DNA of 64,000 bases from SIG710 sp045596925 (GTDB taxonomy: Bacteria > Bacillota > Clostridia > Oscillospirales > CAG-272), in the NCBI GenBank assembly GCA_045596925.1, contig JAZODH010000003.1:1-64000 (forward strand). Direction: 5' to 3'. Of this stretch, positions 24,817 to 34,980 are shown piece by piece. The notes beneath the pieces were generated by a model. It saw only the letters and a list, made by a program, of their open reading frames with translations, searched no databases and was not told where the DNA came from. Made by a program: the position numbers and the translations under genes. Every line of letters begins with the position of its first letter. Position 1 is the stretch's first letter.

Positions 24817-26724
24817 ATGAAAACAGGCAAGCAAAACGATCTTGCTCTCTATCTGTTCCACCAAGGCACAAACTACAGGGCATATGAATATCTGGGCGCT
24901 CACAGAGTGGGCGGGCAGGTATTCTTCCGCACCTGGGCGCCAAATGCCGACGCCGTATACCTGGCAGGAGATTTCAACGGGTGGTCCGATGAAACCCCCA
25001 TGAACAAAATAAGCGAAAACGGACTCTGGGAGGTCGCGCTTGACGGCTCGAATTTCCCCGATTACTCGATCTACAAATACAAAATAGTCAAGGACGGCAG
25101 GGAGTGTCTCAAAGCAGACCCCTACGCTTTCCACACGGAGACGCCTCCCAAGACTGCCTCAAAGCTCTACGACATCGACGGTTACGAATGGCAGGACGGC
25201 GGCTGGATGGAGCAGAGGCGCAAAATGGGCAAGGATTTCTACTCTCAGCCCATGAACATATACGAGCTTCACCTGTTCTCCTGGAAGAGAAATGATGGCG
25301 GCTTGCCTCTGACCTACCGTGAGCTGGCGGAGGAGCTTCCCGCTTACGTAAAACAAATGGGCTACACCCACGTTGAATTTCTGCCTGTGATGGAGCACCC
25401 CTTCGACGGCTCCTGGGGCTATCAGGTATGCAGTTATTTTGCTCCCACCTCGCGTCTCGGCACCCCCAAGGACTTTATGTACCTTATCGACACGCTCCAC
25501 TGTGCGGGGATCGGTGTTATCCTTGACTGGGTACCCGCACACTTCCCCAAGGACGCCCACGGACTCTACGAGTTCGACGGCACGCCCACTTACGAGTTTC
25601 AAGGACTCGACAAAATGGAATTCAAAAGCTGGGGCACAAGGCGCTTTGACGTTGGGCGCAACGAGGTGGAATGCTTCCTGGTTTCAAGCGCCGATATGTG
25701 GCTGAGAATGTACCATGCGGACGGTCTCAGAGTCGACGCGGTTGCATCAATGCTCCACCTTGACTACGACAAGGAGCCGGGCGAATGGTTCCCAAACGCC
25801 AGAGGCGACAACAAGTGTCTTGAGGCAATAGCATTTTTCCAGAAGCTCAATTCATATATAAATCAGGAGTTCCCCGACGCTCTCGTCATTGCCGAGGAAT
25901 CGACGGCGTGGAAGAACGTCACCCGATTTGACGGCGAGGACGGACTGGGCTTCAGCATGAAATGGAACATGGGCTGGATGAACGATCTTCTTTCATACGT
26001 GAAAACGGATCCTCTTTTCAGAAAGCACGATCACAACAAGATCACCTTTTCCATGATGTATGCTTTCAACGAAAAATATATCCTTCCCATTTCCCACGAC
26101 GAGGTGGTCCACGGCAAAAAGTCCTTCCTTGACAAAATGCCCGGCGACTACTGGCAAAAATTCGCGGGGACCAGAGCCTTTATGGCCTACATCATCGGTC
26201 ACCCGGGCAAGAAGCTGTCGTTTATGGGCAATGAGATCGGACAGTTTGCGGAATGGAGCGAAAGCAGATCGGTTGAGTGGTTTTTGCTTGATTACGAAAT
26301 GCACGCAAAGCTCCAGACCTACGTGTCCGAGCTGAATCACCTGTATCTGAGCCACCCTGCCCTGTGGGAACAGGACGACTCTTGGGAGGGATTTCAGTGG
26401 ATCGACGCGGATAATGCAAACGAAAGCATTCTTTCCTACCGCAGAATAGCCAAGAACGGTGACGAGCTTATCTTCGTCCTGAATCTCACACCTATCGGAA
26501 GAGAACGCTTCAATCTGGGCGTTCCCCAAAAGGGTGTTTACGCCGAGATCTTTAATTCCGACGAGGAAAGATTCGGCGGCACGGGTGTTGCAAACGGCCG
26601 CGTAAGCTCCTTTGAGTGTAACGGTTACCGTGAGCACGGTCAGGAAAACGCTATCGAGCTGAGGCTCCCCCCTCTTTCTGCCGTTGTGCTGAAAAGAGAA
26701 TCAAAGAAAAAAGCAAGCAAATAA
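24817..26724 (+). CDS. glgB: 1,4-alpha-glucan branching enzyme
   Basis: Introduces alpha-1,6 branches into glycogen. An N-terminal CBM48 (FRTWAPNADAVYLAGDFNGW, near residue 40) precedes the GH13 barrel: region I DWVPAHFPKD, region II GLRVDAVASML (Asp nucleophile), region III VIAEESTAW (Glu acid/base), region IV LPISHDEVVHGKKS. ATG 24817 is preferred over the frame start at 24790 because AAAGGAG lies 5 bases upstream. Length 635. It is the first gene of the glycogen operon, which continues with glgC, glgD, glgA and glgP. Confidence 0.96.
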   Translation: MKTGKQNDLALYLFHQGTNYRAYEYLGAHRVGGQVFFRTWAPNADAVYLAGDFNGWSDETPMNKISENGLWEVALDGSNFPDYSIYKYKIVKDGRECLKADPYAFHTETPPKTASKLYDIDGYEWQDGGWMEQRRKMGKDFYSQPMNIYELHLFSWKRNDGGLPLTYRELAEELPAYVKQMGYTHVEFLPVMEHPFDGSWGYQVCSYFAPTSRLGTPKDFMYLIDTLHCAGIGVILDWVPAHFPKDAHGLYEFDGTPTYEFQGLDKMEFKSWGTRRFDVGRNEVECFLVSSADMWLRMYHADGLRVDAVASMLHLDYDKEPGEWFPNARGDNKCLEAIAFFQKLNSYINQEFPDALVIAEESTAWKNVTRFDGEDGLGFSMKWNMGWMNDLLSYVKTDPLFRKHDHNKITFSMMYAFNEKYILPISHDEVVHGKKSFLDKMPGDYWQKFAGTRAFMAYIIGHPGKKLSFMGNEIGQFAEWSESRSVEWFLLDYEMHAKLQTYVSELNHLYLSHPALWEQDDSWEGFQWIDADNANESILSYRRIAKNGDELIFVLNLTPIGRERFNLGVPQKGVYAEIFNSDEERFGGTGVANGRVSSFECNGYREHGQENAIELRLPPLSAVVLKRESKKKASK

Positions 26725-26751
26725 AAATTCATTTATATAGGAGGAAATCTC

Positions 26752-27936
26752 GTGTTTAAGAAGAAAAAGTGTATTGCAATGCTTTTAGCAGGCGGTCAGG
26801 GCAGCCGACTTTACGCACTTACACAAAAGACAGCAAAGCCCGCAGTCTCCTTTGGCGGTAAGTACCGCATCATTGATTTTCCCTTATCCAACTGCATCAA
26901 CTCCGGGATCGATACCGTAGGCGTACTTACTCAGTATCAGCCTCTGGTGTTGAACGAGTACATCGGCAACGGTCTCCCTTGGGACCTTGACCGCGCCTTC
27001 GGCGGAGTTTCTATCCTTTCACCTTATCAGGGCAACAAGAGTGCCGACTGGTACAAGGGCACGGCAAACGCAATTTACCAGAACCTTGAGTTCATCAACC
27101 GCTACGACCCCGATTACGTTCTTATCCTGTCGGGCGACCACATCTACAAGATGGACTACGCGGCAATGCTCAACGCTCACATCAAAAAGGGTGCGGACTG
27201 CACTATCGCCGTGCTCAACGTGACTCTTGAGGAGGCAAGCCGTTTCGGAATCATGAGCGCAAACGAGGACGGCTCTATCTACAAGTTCACCGAAAAGCCC
27301 GCAAATCCCGACAGCACTCTGGCGTCCATGGGCATCTACATCTTCACAAAGAAGAAGCTTGAATCCTATCTTATTGCGGACAACAACGACCCCGATTCCT
27401 CAAACGACTTCGGCAAGAACATCATTCCCAATATGCTGGCGGCAGGCGAAAAGCTCTTTGCCTACCAGTTTGACGGATACTGGAAGGACGTTGGAACCAT
27501 TCAGAGCCTTTGGGAAGCCAACATGGATCTGCTGGGTGAGAAGCCCGCGTTCAATCTGGGCGATGAGGGTTGGAGGATCTTTGCACGTCACTATGCAAAG
27601 GCTCCTCAGTACATCGGCGAGAACAGCCACATTGAAAACAGCATCATCTCCGAAGGCAGTGAGATCTACGGAACCGTCGAAAACAGCGTAGTTTACGCGG
27701 GTGCAAAAATTCTGCCGGGCGCGGTGGTGCGCGACAGCGTGGTTATGTACGGAAGCGTGGTCGGCGAAGGCGCGGCCGTCGAATATTCCATTCTTGACGA
27801 GAACGTCAAGATAGGAAAGAACGCCAAGATCGGAAAAGCAAAATCCGACGACACCAAGATCACCGTTGTGGGACAGGGCAATTCCATTCCCGACGGTGCC
27901 GTTATCGCAGACGGCGAAATGATCTACGAATATTGA
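26752..27936 (+). CDS. glgC: Glucose-1-phosphate adenylyltransferase, catalytic subunit
   Basis: Makes ADP-glucose from ATP and glucose-1-phosphate, the committed step of glycogen synthesis. N-terminal LLAGGQGSRLYALTQKTAKP is the intact nucleotidyltransferase motif; RIIDFPLSNCINSG and SGDHIYKMDY follow, and a left-handed beta-helix of hexapeptides occupies the last 110 residues. The start is GTG, 7 bases after AGGAGG. It is paired with glgD, a likely non-catalytic partner. Confidence 0.96.
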   Translation: MFKKKKCIAMLLAGGQGSRLYALTQKTAKPAVSFGGKYRIIDFPLSNCINSGIDTVGVLTQYQPLVLNEYIGNGLPWDLDRAFGGVSILSPYQGNKSADWYKGTANAIYQNLEFINRYDPDYVLILSGDHIYKMDYAAMLNAHIKKGADCTIAVLNVTLEEASRFGIMSANEDGSIYKFTEKPANPDSTLASMGIYIFTKKKLESYLIADNNDPDSSNDFGKNIIPNMLAAGEKLFAYQFDGYWKDVGTIQSLWEANMDLLGEKPAFNLGDEGWRIFARHYAKAPQYIGENSHIENSIISEGSEIYGTVENSVVYAGAKILPGAVVRDSVVMYGSVVGEGAAVEYSILDENVKIGKNAKIGKAKSDDTKITVVGQGNSIPDGAVIADGEMIYEY

Positions 27937-27952
27937 TGGGAGGTGGCACGAA

Positions 27953-29089
27953 ATGACAGCATTAGGTCTCGTTTTTTCTAACATACACGATCAGAATATC
28001 CCCGAGCTTACCCGTATGCGTACAATGGCGTCCGCTCCTATCGGATGCCGTTACAGGCTTATCGACTTCGTTCTCTCAAACATGGTAAATTCGGGAATAA
28101 CCAAGGTGGGCGTTATTACCCACAACAACTATCAGTCCCTGCTGGACCACATCGGAACGGGCAAGGACTGGGATCTGGCGCGCCGCTCGGGCGGTATCAA
28201 GATCCTGCCTCCTTACATTACCAGCTTCGACAGCACGGCGGCAAACAAGCTCTACACCTCAAGAGTTGAGGCTCTCGCGGGTGCCCTGCACTTCCTCGAC
28301 CGTTCAAATGAAGACTACGTGGTCCTCTCCGACTGCGATTCGATCATCAACATAGACCTGACCGACGTCCTCCGCTTCCACGAGGAAAAGGGCGCGGATA
28401 TGACTATCGTCACAAAGAAGATAAACGTTGACGAGACCGAGATCCGTCAGAGAAGCGGCATCATCAGCGCAAACGACGACGGTCGCATCACCGAAGTGGT
28501 AACGGCAAACGCCAGGACCTCGGGCACTCAGTGCGTCAGCACGAACATTATCGTGTTTAACCGCGCTTATCTCATTTTCATGATCCAGGACGCTATAGCT
28601 CACGGCATAAGCGGCTCCTACAACGATCTGATCGACAGAAATATGTTCCGAGCAAACTTCTTTGCATACGAATATGACGGATATTTTGATCAGATAAGCT
28701 CCCTGCCCGATTATTTCGCAGCGAATATGAAGCTTCTTGATGCGGACGTGCGCAAGGCTATTTTCGGTGCGGAAAACCGTCCCGTTTACACAAAGGTCAG
28801 AAACTCTGCCCCCACCCGATACACGGGCGATTCAAAGGTCGTAAATTCTCTTATTGCAGACGGTTGCGTTATCGAGGGCAGAGTTGAAAATTCCATCATC
28901 TTCCGCGGTGTCAAGATCGGCCGCGGATCGGTCGTTCGCAACTGCATTCTCATGCAGGACACGGTGGTAGGCGCAAACACCGAGCTAAGCTGTGTGGTAT
29001 CCGATAAGAACGTTCTTATCAAGGACGACCGTCGACTTTCCGGTCACGAGTCCATGCCCTTCTTTATCAGCAAGGGCAAGTCCATCTGA
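27953..29089 (+). CDS. glgD: ADP-glucose pyrophosphorylase regulatory subunit GlgD
   Basis: Paralogue of GlgC that forms a heteromer and modulates its activity in Bacillota. The nucleotide-binding GGxGxRL motif is absent: the N-terminus reads LGLVFSNIHDQNIPELTRMR, so it is probably inactive on its own. The rest of the fold is kept (YRLIDFVLSNMVNSGITKVG, and C-terminal hexapeptide repeats). Length 378. It starts 16 bases after glgC. Confidence 0.95.
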   Translation: MTALGLVFSNIHDQNIPELTRMRTMASAPIGCRYRLIDFVLSNMVNSGITKVGVITHNNYQSLLDHIGTGKDWDLARRSGGIKILPPYITSFDSTAANKLYTSRVEALAGALHFLDRSNEDYVVLSDCDSIINIDLTDVLRFHEEKGADMTIVTKKINVDETEIRQRSGIISANDDGRITEVVTANARTSGTQCVSTNIIVFNRAYLIFMIQDAIAHGISGSYNDLIDRNMFRANFFAYEYDGYFDQISSLPDYFAANMKLLDADVRKAIFGAENRPVYTKVRNSAPTRYTGDSKVVNSLIADGCVIEGRVENSIIFRGVKIGRGSVVRNCILMQDTVVGANTELSCVVSDKNVLIKDDRRLSGHESMPFFISKGKSI

Positions 29090-29120
29090 TCACTAAACAA
29101 AATCGAAAGGAATCGGTAAA

Positions 29121-30557
29121 ATGAAAAAGATTCTCTTTGCAGCCTCGGAGGCTATGCCCTTTGCCGCAACGGGAGGTCTGGGCGACGTTATCGGCTCTCT
29201 CCCCGCGGCTATTAAGAAAAAAGGCGGGGACGACGTTGACGTCCGCGTAGTCATGCCTCTCTATTCGTCCATCGGCACAGAGTGGCGTGAGAAGATGATC
29301 GAGGAATACGTTTTCAACGTAAACCTTTCCTGGAGATATCTCTACTGCCGTGTTATGAGCCTTGAAAAGGACGGTGTTATATATTATTTCATCGACAACG
29401 AGTACTACTTCAAGCGCGACACCCTCTACGGCTGCTACGACGACGGCGAGCGCTATGCTTTCTTCTGCACGGCAGTGCTGTCTATGCTTCAGTGCATAGA
29501 CTTCTTCCCCGACGTTCTCCACGCCCACGACTGGCAGACGGCACTCTCTGTCATTTATCTCAAGACGATTTATGCGTCCGACGAACGTTACCGCCGTATT
29601 AAAGGTGTGTTTACGATACACAATATTGAGTACCAGGGTCAGTACGACCTGTCTATTCTGGGCGACGTTTTCAATCTGGGAACACTCCAGCACACCATCG
29701 TTGAGTACAACGGCTGCATCAATCTGATGAAGGGAGCCATCGTCTGCGCCGATAAGGTGACCACGGTAAGCCCCACATACGCAACGGAAATACTTCAGCC
29801 CTACTATTCCTGGGGACTTGATCCCATTCTTCGTCAAAATTCGGGCAAGCTCAGCGGTATCTTAAACGGCATTGATTACGATTACTACAATCCCGCAAAG
29901 GACAAAAAGATCGCAAAGACCTTCTCCGCAAAGAAGATCTCCGACAAATATGAAAACAAGCTTGCGCTCCAGCGCGAGCTTGCGCTCCCCGAAAGCAAGG
30001 AGATACCCATGGTGGCGATCGTGTCACGACTTGCCGCTCACAAGGGCATCGACCTTATCTCCGAGATCGCTTACCGTCTGGTGGCAGAGGGAGATATACA
30101 GCTTATAATTCTCGGCAAGGGGACTCCCGAATATGAAGGATTTTTCAGAAATCTGGAAAATTCCTTCCCCGACCGCGTCCGCGCAATGATAATGTATGAC
30201 CGAGATCTGTCAAAGCGTGTCTATGCCTCCGCTGACATCTTCCTGATGCCCTCAAAGAGCGAGCCTTGCGGACTCTCTCAGATGATCGCCTCAAGATACG
30301 GCGCAATTCCCGTCACGCGGGAAACGGGAGGTCTGCGCGATTCCATACACGGCTACTGGCTTGACGGAGATACCATCCGCGGAAACGGATTCACCTTTGC
30401 CAACTACAACAGCGCAGAGCTTCTTGACAGAGTATACGCCGCTCTCACCCTCTATCACGAGCAGGATAAGAGAAAGGCACTTATGAAAAAGATAATGGAA
30501 ACGGATTTCTCCTGGGAAACGTCTGCAGAAAAATATCTGGAGCTTTACAGCTTCTGA
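29121..30557 (+). CDS. glgA: Glycogen synthase (GT5, ADP-glucose)
   Basis: Extends alpha-1,4-glucan chains from ADP-glucose. GT-B fold: the N-terminal glycine loop is FAATGGLGDVIGSLP, in which Ala replaces the Lys of the classic KxGGL motif, and HAHDWQTALSVIY follows. The C-terminal domain has IVSRLAAHKGIDLI and the E-x7-E region SKSEPCGLSQMIA. Length 478 is standard. It lies 31 bases after glgD in the same operon. Confidence 0.95.
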   Translation: MKKILFAASEAMPFAATGGLGDVIGSLPAAIKKKGGDDVDVRVVMPLYSSIGTEWREKMIEEYVFNVNLSWRYLYCRVMSLEKDGVIYYFIDNEYYFKRDTLYGCYDDGERYAFFCTAVLSMLQCIDFFPDVLHAHDWQTALSVIYLKTIYASDERYRRIKGVFTIHNIEYQGQYDLSILGDVFNLGTLQHTIVEYNGCINLMKGAIVCADKVTTVSPTYATEILQPYYSWGLDPILRQNSGKLSGILNGIDYDYYNPAKDKKIAKTFSAKKISDKYENKLALQRELALPESKEIPMVAIVSRLAAHKGIDLISEIAYRLVAEGDIQLIILGKGTPEYEGFFRNLENSFPDRVRAMIMYDRDLSKRVYASADIFLMPSKSEPCGLSQMIASRYGAIPVTRETGGLRDSIHGYWLDGDTIRGNGFTFANYNSAELLDRVYAALTLYHEQDKRKALMKKIMETDFSWETSAEKYLELYSF

Positions 30558-30623
30558 AAAAGCAAAAATTCCCGGCGTGGCGTTTTATAAAGACTACTCA
30601 ATATCGAAAGGATAATCAAACAA

Positions 30624-33056
30624 ATGAACTACTCCCCCAAGGCCGAAGAGATCGGCAACGGCATTGAAAGCAAGCTTTCAAGATACTTCGGCGCATCTGC
30701 CGCCGAGGCAACGAGAGAACAGATCTACAAATCCGTAGCACTTACCGTAAAGGACATTCTCTCCGCTAAGAGAAACGACTTCAAAAAGGAAGTCAACAAA
30801 AAAGGCGAAAAGCGCGTCTACTATATGTGCATGGAATTCCTTATGGGACGCTCCCTCAAAACAAGTCTGTACAATTTGGGTCTTACCGACGAATACGAGG
30901 CGGCGCTGAACAAGCTGGGCTTCTCTTTGGAGGAGCTTTATGAGTGTGAGCCCGACGCAGGCCTGGGTAACGGCGGTCTGGGCCGTCTTGCCGCTTGCTT
31001 TATGGACTCCCTTTCATCTCTCGACTACCCCGCAACGGGATTCTCCATCTGCTACGAATACGGTCTCTTTAAACAGATGATCGTTGACGGTATGCAGCTT
31101 GAGCTCCCCGACATCTGGCTCCCGGGCGGCGAATGCTGGCTGGTCCCCAGAACCGACAGGATCTTCAAGGTCCGCTTTGGCGGAAACGTCCGCGAGGAAT
31201 GGCGCGACACCGGTTGCGAGATAATCTACGAGGACGCAGAAGAGGTGGAGGCTGTTCCCTACGACATGATGGTATCGGGCGCGGACAGCAAGGCTGTCAG
31301 CCTGCTCCGTCTCTGGAAGGCACGCGACATTCAGAACTTCAACATGGGACTCTTTACTCAGGGTCAGTACACAAAGGCCCTGGAGGAGAGCACCAAGGCC
31401 GAAACTATCTCAAAGGTTCTCTACCCTTCCGACAACCACATGGAAGGCAAGCTGCTCCGTCTTACTCAGCAGTACTTCCTCGTCTCCGCTTCCGTGCAGA
31501 GCATCATACGTGACCACATGGCAGTATACGGCAGGATCGACAACCTTCCCGACAAGGTGTCCATTCACATCAACGACACCCACCCCGCGCTTTGCATCCC
31601 CGAGCTTATGAGAATCCTCGTAGACGATTACAAGCTGGGCTGGGATGCGGCATGGGACATCGTCACAAGAACGGTCTCCTACACCAACCACACGGTAATG
31701 CCCGAGGCGCTTGAGACCTGGGACGAAAATCTGTTCCGTCTCCGTCTGCCCAGAATCCACACTATCGTTCGCGAGATAAACGAAAGATTCTGCCGCGAGG
31801 CTTGGGAAAAGTTCCCCGGCAACTGGGACAGGATCTCCTCTATGGCAGTCATCGCAAACAACCGCGTGAGAATGGCCAATCTGTCGGTCATCGCCTCCCA
31901 CACGGTAAACGGAGTTTCTAAGCTCCACTCGGACATCCTGGTCGACACGGTCTTCAAGGATTTCCACCGCATGTATCCCCACAAGTTCACAAACGTAACA
32001 AACGGCATCGCGCACCGCCGTTGGCTCTGCTATTCAAATCCCCGTCTGGCTTCTCTGATCGAGGACTGCATCGGTGACGGCTACCGCCACGATCCCGAGC
32101 AGCTTGACCAGCTGAGAAAGTTTACCGACGACAAGGCGGTGCTGACAAAGCTGGCGGAAATCAAGCATGAAAACAAGGTGGATTTTGCAAATTACGTCTT
32201 CAGAAAGACAGACAAAAAGATCGACCCGAGCACCGTATTTGACGTTCAGATCAAGCGTCTGCACGAGTACAAGCGTCAGCTTCTCAACGCTCTGAACATC
32301 ATCAATCTCTACGCGGCGCTCAAGGAAAATCCCAATCTTGACATCACGCCCGTGACCTTTATTTTCGGCGCAAAGGCCGCTCCCGGTTACGCTATGGCAA
32401 AGGAGATCATCCGTCTGCTGTTCTATATCGGACGCGACATTGAAAAGAACCCACAGCTCCGCGAAAAGCTGAACGTCATCTTCATGGAGGACTACAACGT
32501 AAGCATGGCCGAGTGCCTGATACCCGCCGCCGAGGTCTCCGAGCAGGTCTCCCTTGCAGGTAAGGAAGCAAGCGGTACGGGCTGTATGAAGCTCATGATC
32601 AACGGCGCTCTGACCCTTGGCACCCTTGACGGCGCAAACGTTGAGATGCAGGCGGCTGCGGGCGAGGAAAATATGTTCATCTTCGGTCTCAACAAGAACG
32701 AGGTGGAAGAGCTTTGGACAAACGGCTATCACTCTGCCGTATACTACGCAAACAACCCCAGGCTCCAGAAGGTCATCGACTGCTTAAACGTAGGCTTTGA
32801 CGGACAGTCCTTTGCAAACATCGGAAGCTATCTGCTCTCGGGTCACGGCGTGGCTGACCCCTATATGTGCCTGGCAGACTTCGAGTCTTACCGCACCACC
32901 CACCTAAAGGTTATGGAGCTTTACAGAAACGATCCTACCGAGTGGAACAAGAAATCCCTTATCAACATTGCGTCCGCAGGCTACTTTGCAGCCGACCGCG
33001 CAATAAACGATTATGCACAGAAGATCTGGCATCTGAACAGACTGAACAAGGACTGA
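30624..33056 (+). CDS. glgP: Glycogen/alpha-glucan phosphorylase (GT35)
   Basis: Releases glucose-1-phosphate from the non-reducing ends of glycogen with inorganic phosphate. N-terminal YYMCMEFLMGRSL and LGNGGLGRLAACFMDSL; the PLP lysine lies in GKEASGTGCMKLMINGALT, a variant of the common GNMKF. Length 810. The operon thus holds both synthesis and breakdown enzymes. The 66-base gap from glgA has an AAAGGA SD and nothing else of note. Confidence 0.96.
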   Translation: MNYSPKAEEIGNGIESKLSRYFGASAAEATREQIYKSVALTVKDILSAKRNDFKKEVNKKGEKRVYYMCMEFLMGRSLKTSLYNLGLTDEYEAALNKLGFSLEELYECEPDAGLGNGGLGRLAACFMDSLSSLDYPATGFSICYEYGLFKQMIVDGMQLELPDIWLPGGECWLVPRTDRIFKVRFGGNVREEWRDTGCEIIYEDAEEVEAVPYDMMVSGADSKAVSLLRLWKARDIQNFNMGLFTQGQYTKALEESTKAETISKVLYPSDNHMEGKLLRLTQQYFLVSASVQSIIRDHMAVYGRIDNLPDKVSIHINDTHPALCIPELMRILVDDYKLGWDAAWDIVTRTVSYTNHTVMPEALETWDENLFRLRLPRIHTIVREINERFCREAWEKFPGNWDRISSMAVIANNRVRMANLSVIASHTVNGVSKLHSDILVDTVFKDFHRMYPHKFTNVTNGIAHRRWLCYSNPRLASLIEDCIGDGYRHDPEQLDQLRKFTDDKAVLTKLAEIKHENKVDFANYVFRKTDKKIDPSTVFDVQIKRLHEYKRQLLNALNIINLYAALKENPNLDITPVTFIFGAKAAPGYAMAKEIIRLLFYIGRDIEKNPQLREKLNVIFMEDYNVSMAECLIPAAEVSEQVSLAGKEASGTGCMKLMINGALTLGTLDGANVEMQAAAGEENMFIFGLNKNEVEELWTNGYHSAVYYANNPRLQKVIDCLNVGFDGQSFANIGSYLLSGHGVADPYMCLADFESYRTTHLKVMELYRNDPTEWNKKSLINIASAGYFAADRAINDYAQKIWHLNRLNKD

Positions 33057-33060
33057 TCAA

Positions 33061-34980
33061 ATGTTTATCAGACACGATACGCTTCCTGCGGTACTCAGTA
33101 CCGCAGGAAGCGCTGTAAAATTCAAAAAAAGCGTGGAAGGAGTCGATTTTTCCTTTCACGGTGCCTTTCATTGCGGTCAAAAGATACTTTTTGAGCTTGA
33201 AATACCGAGAAGACTCGGTATCGTTTCGGTAAAGTTAGCTCTTTGCCGTGACGGCGAAGCTATGCAGTACACTTCCCTTTCTTTTGGCGGCACAAAATCG
33301 GGCGTTGACACCTATTGTGTAACTGTGGACACTTCACGGCTGTGCGGGGAAAGCGGATGCGGTCTTTTCTACTATGGGTTTATTTTCTCCCGCGGAACGC
33401 AAACGCTTTACGGAAACGCCCTCGACAACGTGTATATTTCCCTTTCCGGCTCGGAGGGGGACAAGTTCCGCTTGCTTATCTGCCGCAGTGATTTTGATGC
33501 GCCCAAGTGGACGCAGGGTTCGGTTATGTACCACATTTTCGTTGACCGCTTTAATCGCGGATCATTTGTAGCCCCCGAACGATCCGACGCTGTCATAAAT
33601 CCCGATTGGGAAAACGGTATCCCGCAATTCGCGGAATATCCCGGAGCCTTTGTCTCAAACAATGAGTTTTTCGGCGGAAGCCTTGACGGCATCTCCGAAA
33701 AGCTGGATTATCTGAAATCTCTCGGAGTCAGCATTATCTATCTCAGCCCTATTTTCAAGGCCTATTCAAACCACCGCTATGACACGGGCGATTACAGCCG
33801 TGTGGACGAAATGCTGGGCGGCGACGAGGCGCTGGCGCGCCTTATCGAGAAGGCAGGAAAATACGGCATGAAGATAATTCTGGACGGTGTTTTCAACCAC
33901 ACGGGAGACGACAGCAAATATTTTAATAAATACGGAAAATACGACTCTATCGGAGCATATCAGTCACCCGACTCGCCCTACCGCAACTGGTATTACTTTA
34001 GGGAAGACGGAAGCTACGACTCCTGGTGGGGTATATCTATAATGCCAAAGCTCAACACAAAAAATCCCGAGTGCCGCGACTATCTGCTTTCACAGATCAT
34101 TTCAAAATACACGAAAATGGGCATCGGCGGATGGCGTCTTGACGTGGCGGACGAGCTTGGAAACGAATTTCTTGACGGTCTGCGCGAGCAAGTGAAGAAG
34201 GATTCGGAAAACGAAGGCCTGATTATCGGAGAGGTCTGGGAAAACGCCGCCGACAAGGTAGCCTACGGTTACCGCCGCCGCTATTTCCAAGGCGCTCAGC
34301 TTGACAGCGTAATGAATTATCCCTTCAAGAACGCAGTCATCGGATATCTCATGACAGGGGATGCAAATACGCTCCGCTCCACCCTCGTTTCGATCTACGC
34401 GTCTTACCCCAAGAGTGTCTGCGATTCACTGATGAACATTCTGGGCACTCACGACACCGAGCGTATCCTGACGGTGCTTGGCGGTGAGAACAAATACGGT
34501 CTTCCAAACCGAGAGCTTGCCGTGACGCGCCTTGCGCCCGAAAACCGCGAGCGCGCCGTGAAGCTTCTGATGCTCGCGTCAACTATTCAGTACACGGTCT
34601 ACGGCTTCCCGTCGGTCTTTTACGGCGATGAAGCGGGTATGGAGGGCTACGGCGATCCCTTCTGCCGACGTCCCTTCCCTTGGGGCCGCGAGGACAAAAG
34701 GCTTACCGAGCATTACAGAAATCTCGGACAGATCCGCAGAAAACTCCCTGCTCTGACGGACGGTAATTTCAGAGTTTTACGCACGGAGGGCGCGTTTATC
34801 TCCTATATAAGAGAAAGTGAGCGCGGCTCGGTGGCGGTAGCGGTCAACGCGGGCAATTATCCCGTTGACGCGGGGCTTGCAGGACTTGATCTGCTTACCT
34901 CGTCGGTATTTGACGGCACACTTGCCCCCTGTTCTGCCGTAATTTTGGAAAATCCATGCATAAAATATGAGGAAGAATGA
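33061..34980 (+). CDS. Cytoplasmic GH13 alpha-glucan hydrolase (neopullulanase/maltogenic-amylase-like)
   Basis: GH13 enzyme with all four conserved regions: I DGVFNH, II GWRLDVADE (Asp nucleophile), III GEVWE (acid/base), IV LGTHDTERIL. The N-terminal 150 residues form a beta-rich domain comparable to CBM34-type modules, although not clearly matched. VMYHIFVDRFNRG is typical of the neopullulanase/cyclodextrinase group. There is no signal peptide, so it should act on cytoplasmic glycogen or maltodextrin, beside the phosphorylase. It starts 4 bases after glgP. A perfect 15-bp inverted repeat lies within its first 17 codons. Confidence 0.9.
   Translation: MFIRHDTLPAVLSTAGSAVKFKKSVEGVDFSFHGAFHCGQKILFELEIPRRLGIVSVKLALCRDGEAMQYTSLSFGGTKSGVDTYCVTVDTSRLCGESGCGLFYYGFIFSRGTQTLYGNALDNVYISLSGSEGDKFRLLICRSDFDAPKWTQGSVMYHIFVDRFNRGSFVAPERSDAVINPDWENGIPQFAEYPGAFVSNNEFFGGSLDGISEKLDYLKSLGVSIIYLSPIFKAYSNHRYDTGDYSRVDEMLGGDEALARLIEKAGKYGMKIILDGVFNHTGDDSKYFNKYGKYDSIGAYQSPDSPYRNWYYFREDGSYDSWWGISIMPKLNTKNPECRDYLLSQIISKYTKMGIGGWRLDVADELGNEFLDGLREQVKKDSENEGLIIGEVWENAADKVAYGYRRRYFQGAQLDSVMNYPFKNAVIGYLMTGDANTLRSTLVSIYASYPKSVCDSLMNILGTHDTERILTVLGGENKYGLPNRELAVTRLAPENRERAVKLLMLASTIQYTVYGFPSVFYGDEAGMEGYGDPFCRRPFPWGREDKRLTEHYRNLGQIRRKLPALTDGNFRVLRTEGAFISYIRESERGSVAVAVNAGNYPVDAGLAGLDLLTSSVFDGTLAPCSAVILENPCIKYEEE
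33081..33111 (+). other. Perfect hairpin inside the start of the GH13 gene
   Basis: Bases 33081-33095 are the exact reverse complement of 33097-33111, around one central base. It covers codons 7-17 of the GH13 gene, just after the glgP stop. No T tract follows, so a conventional terminator is unlikely. Confidence 0.7.

Noticed and set aside
27953..29089. glgD as a degraded glgC duplicate (pseudogene)
   Set aside because: The frame is intact and loss of the nucleotide-binding motif is normal for GlgD partners.
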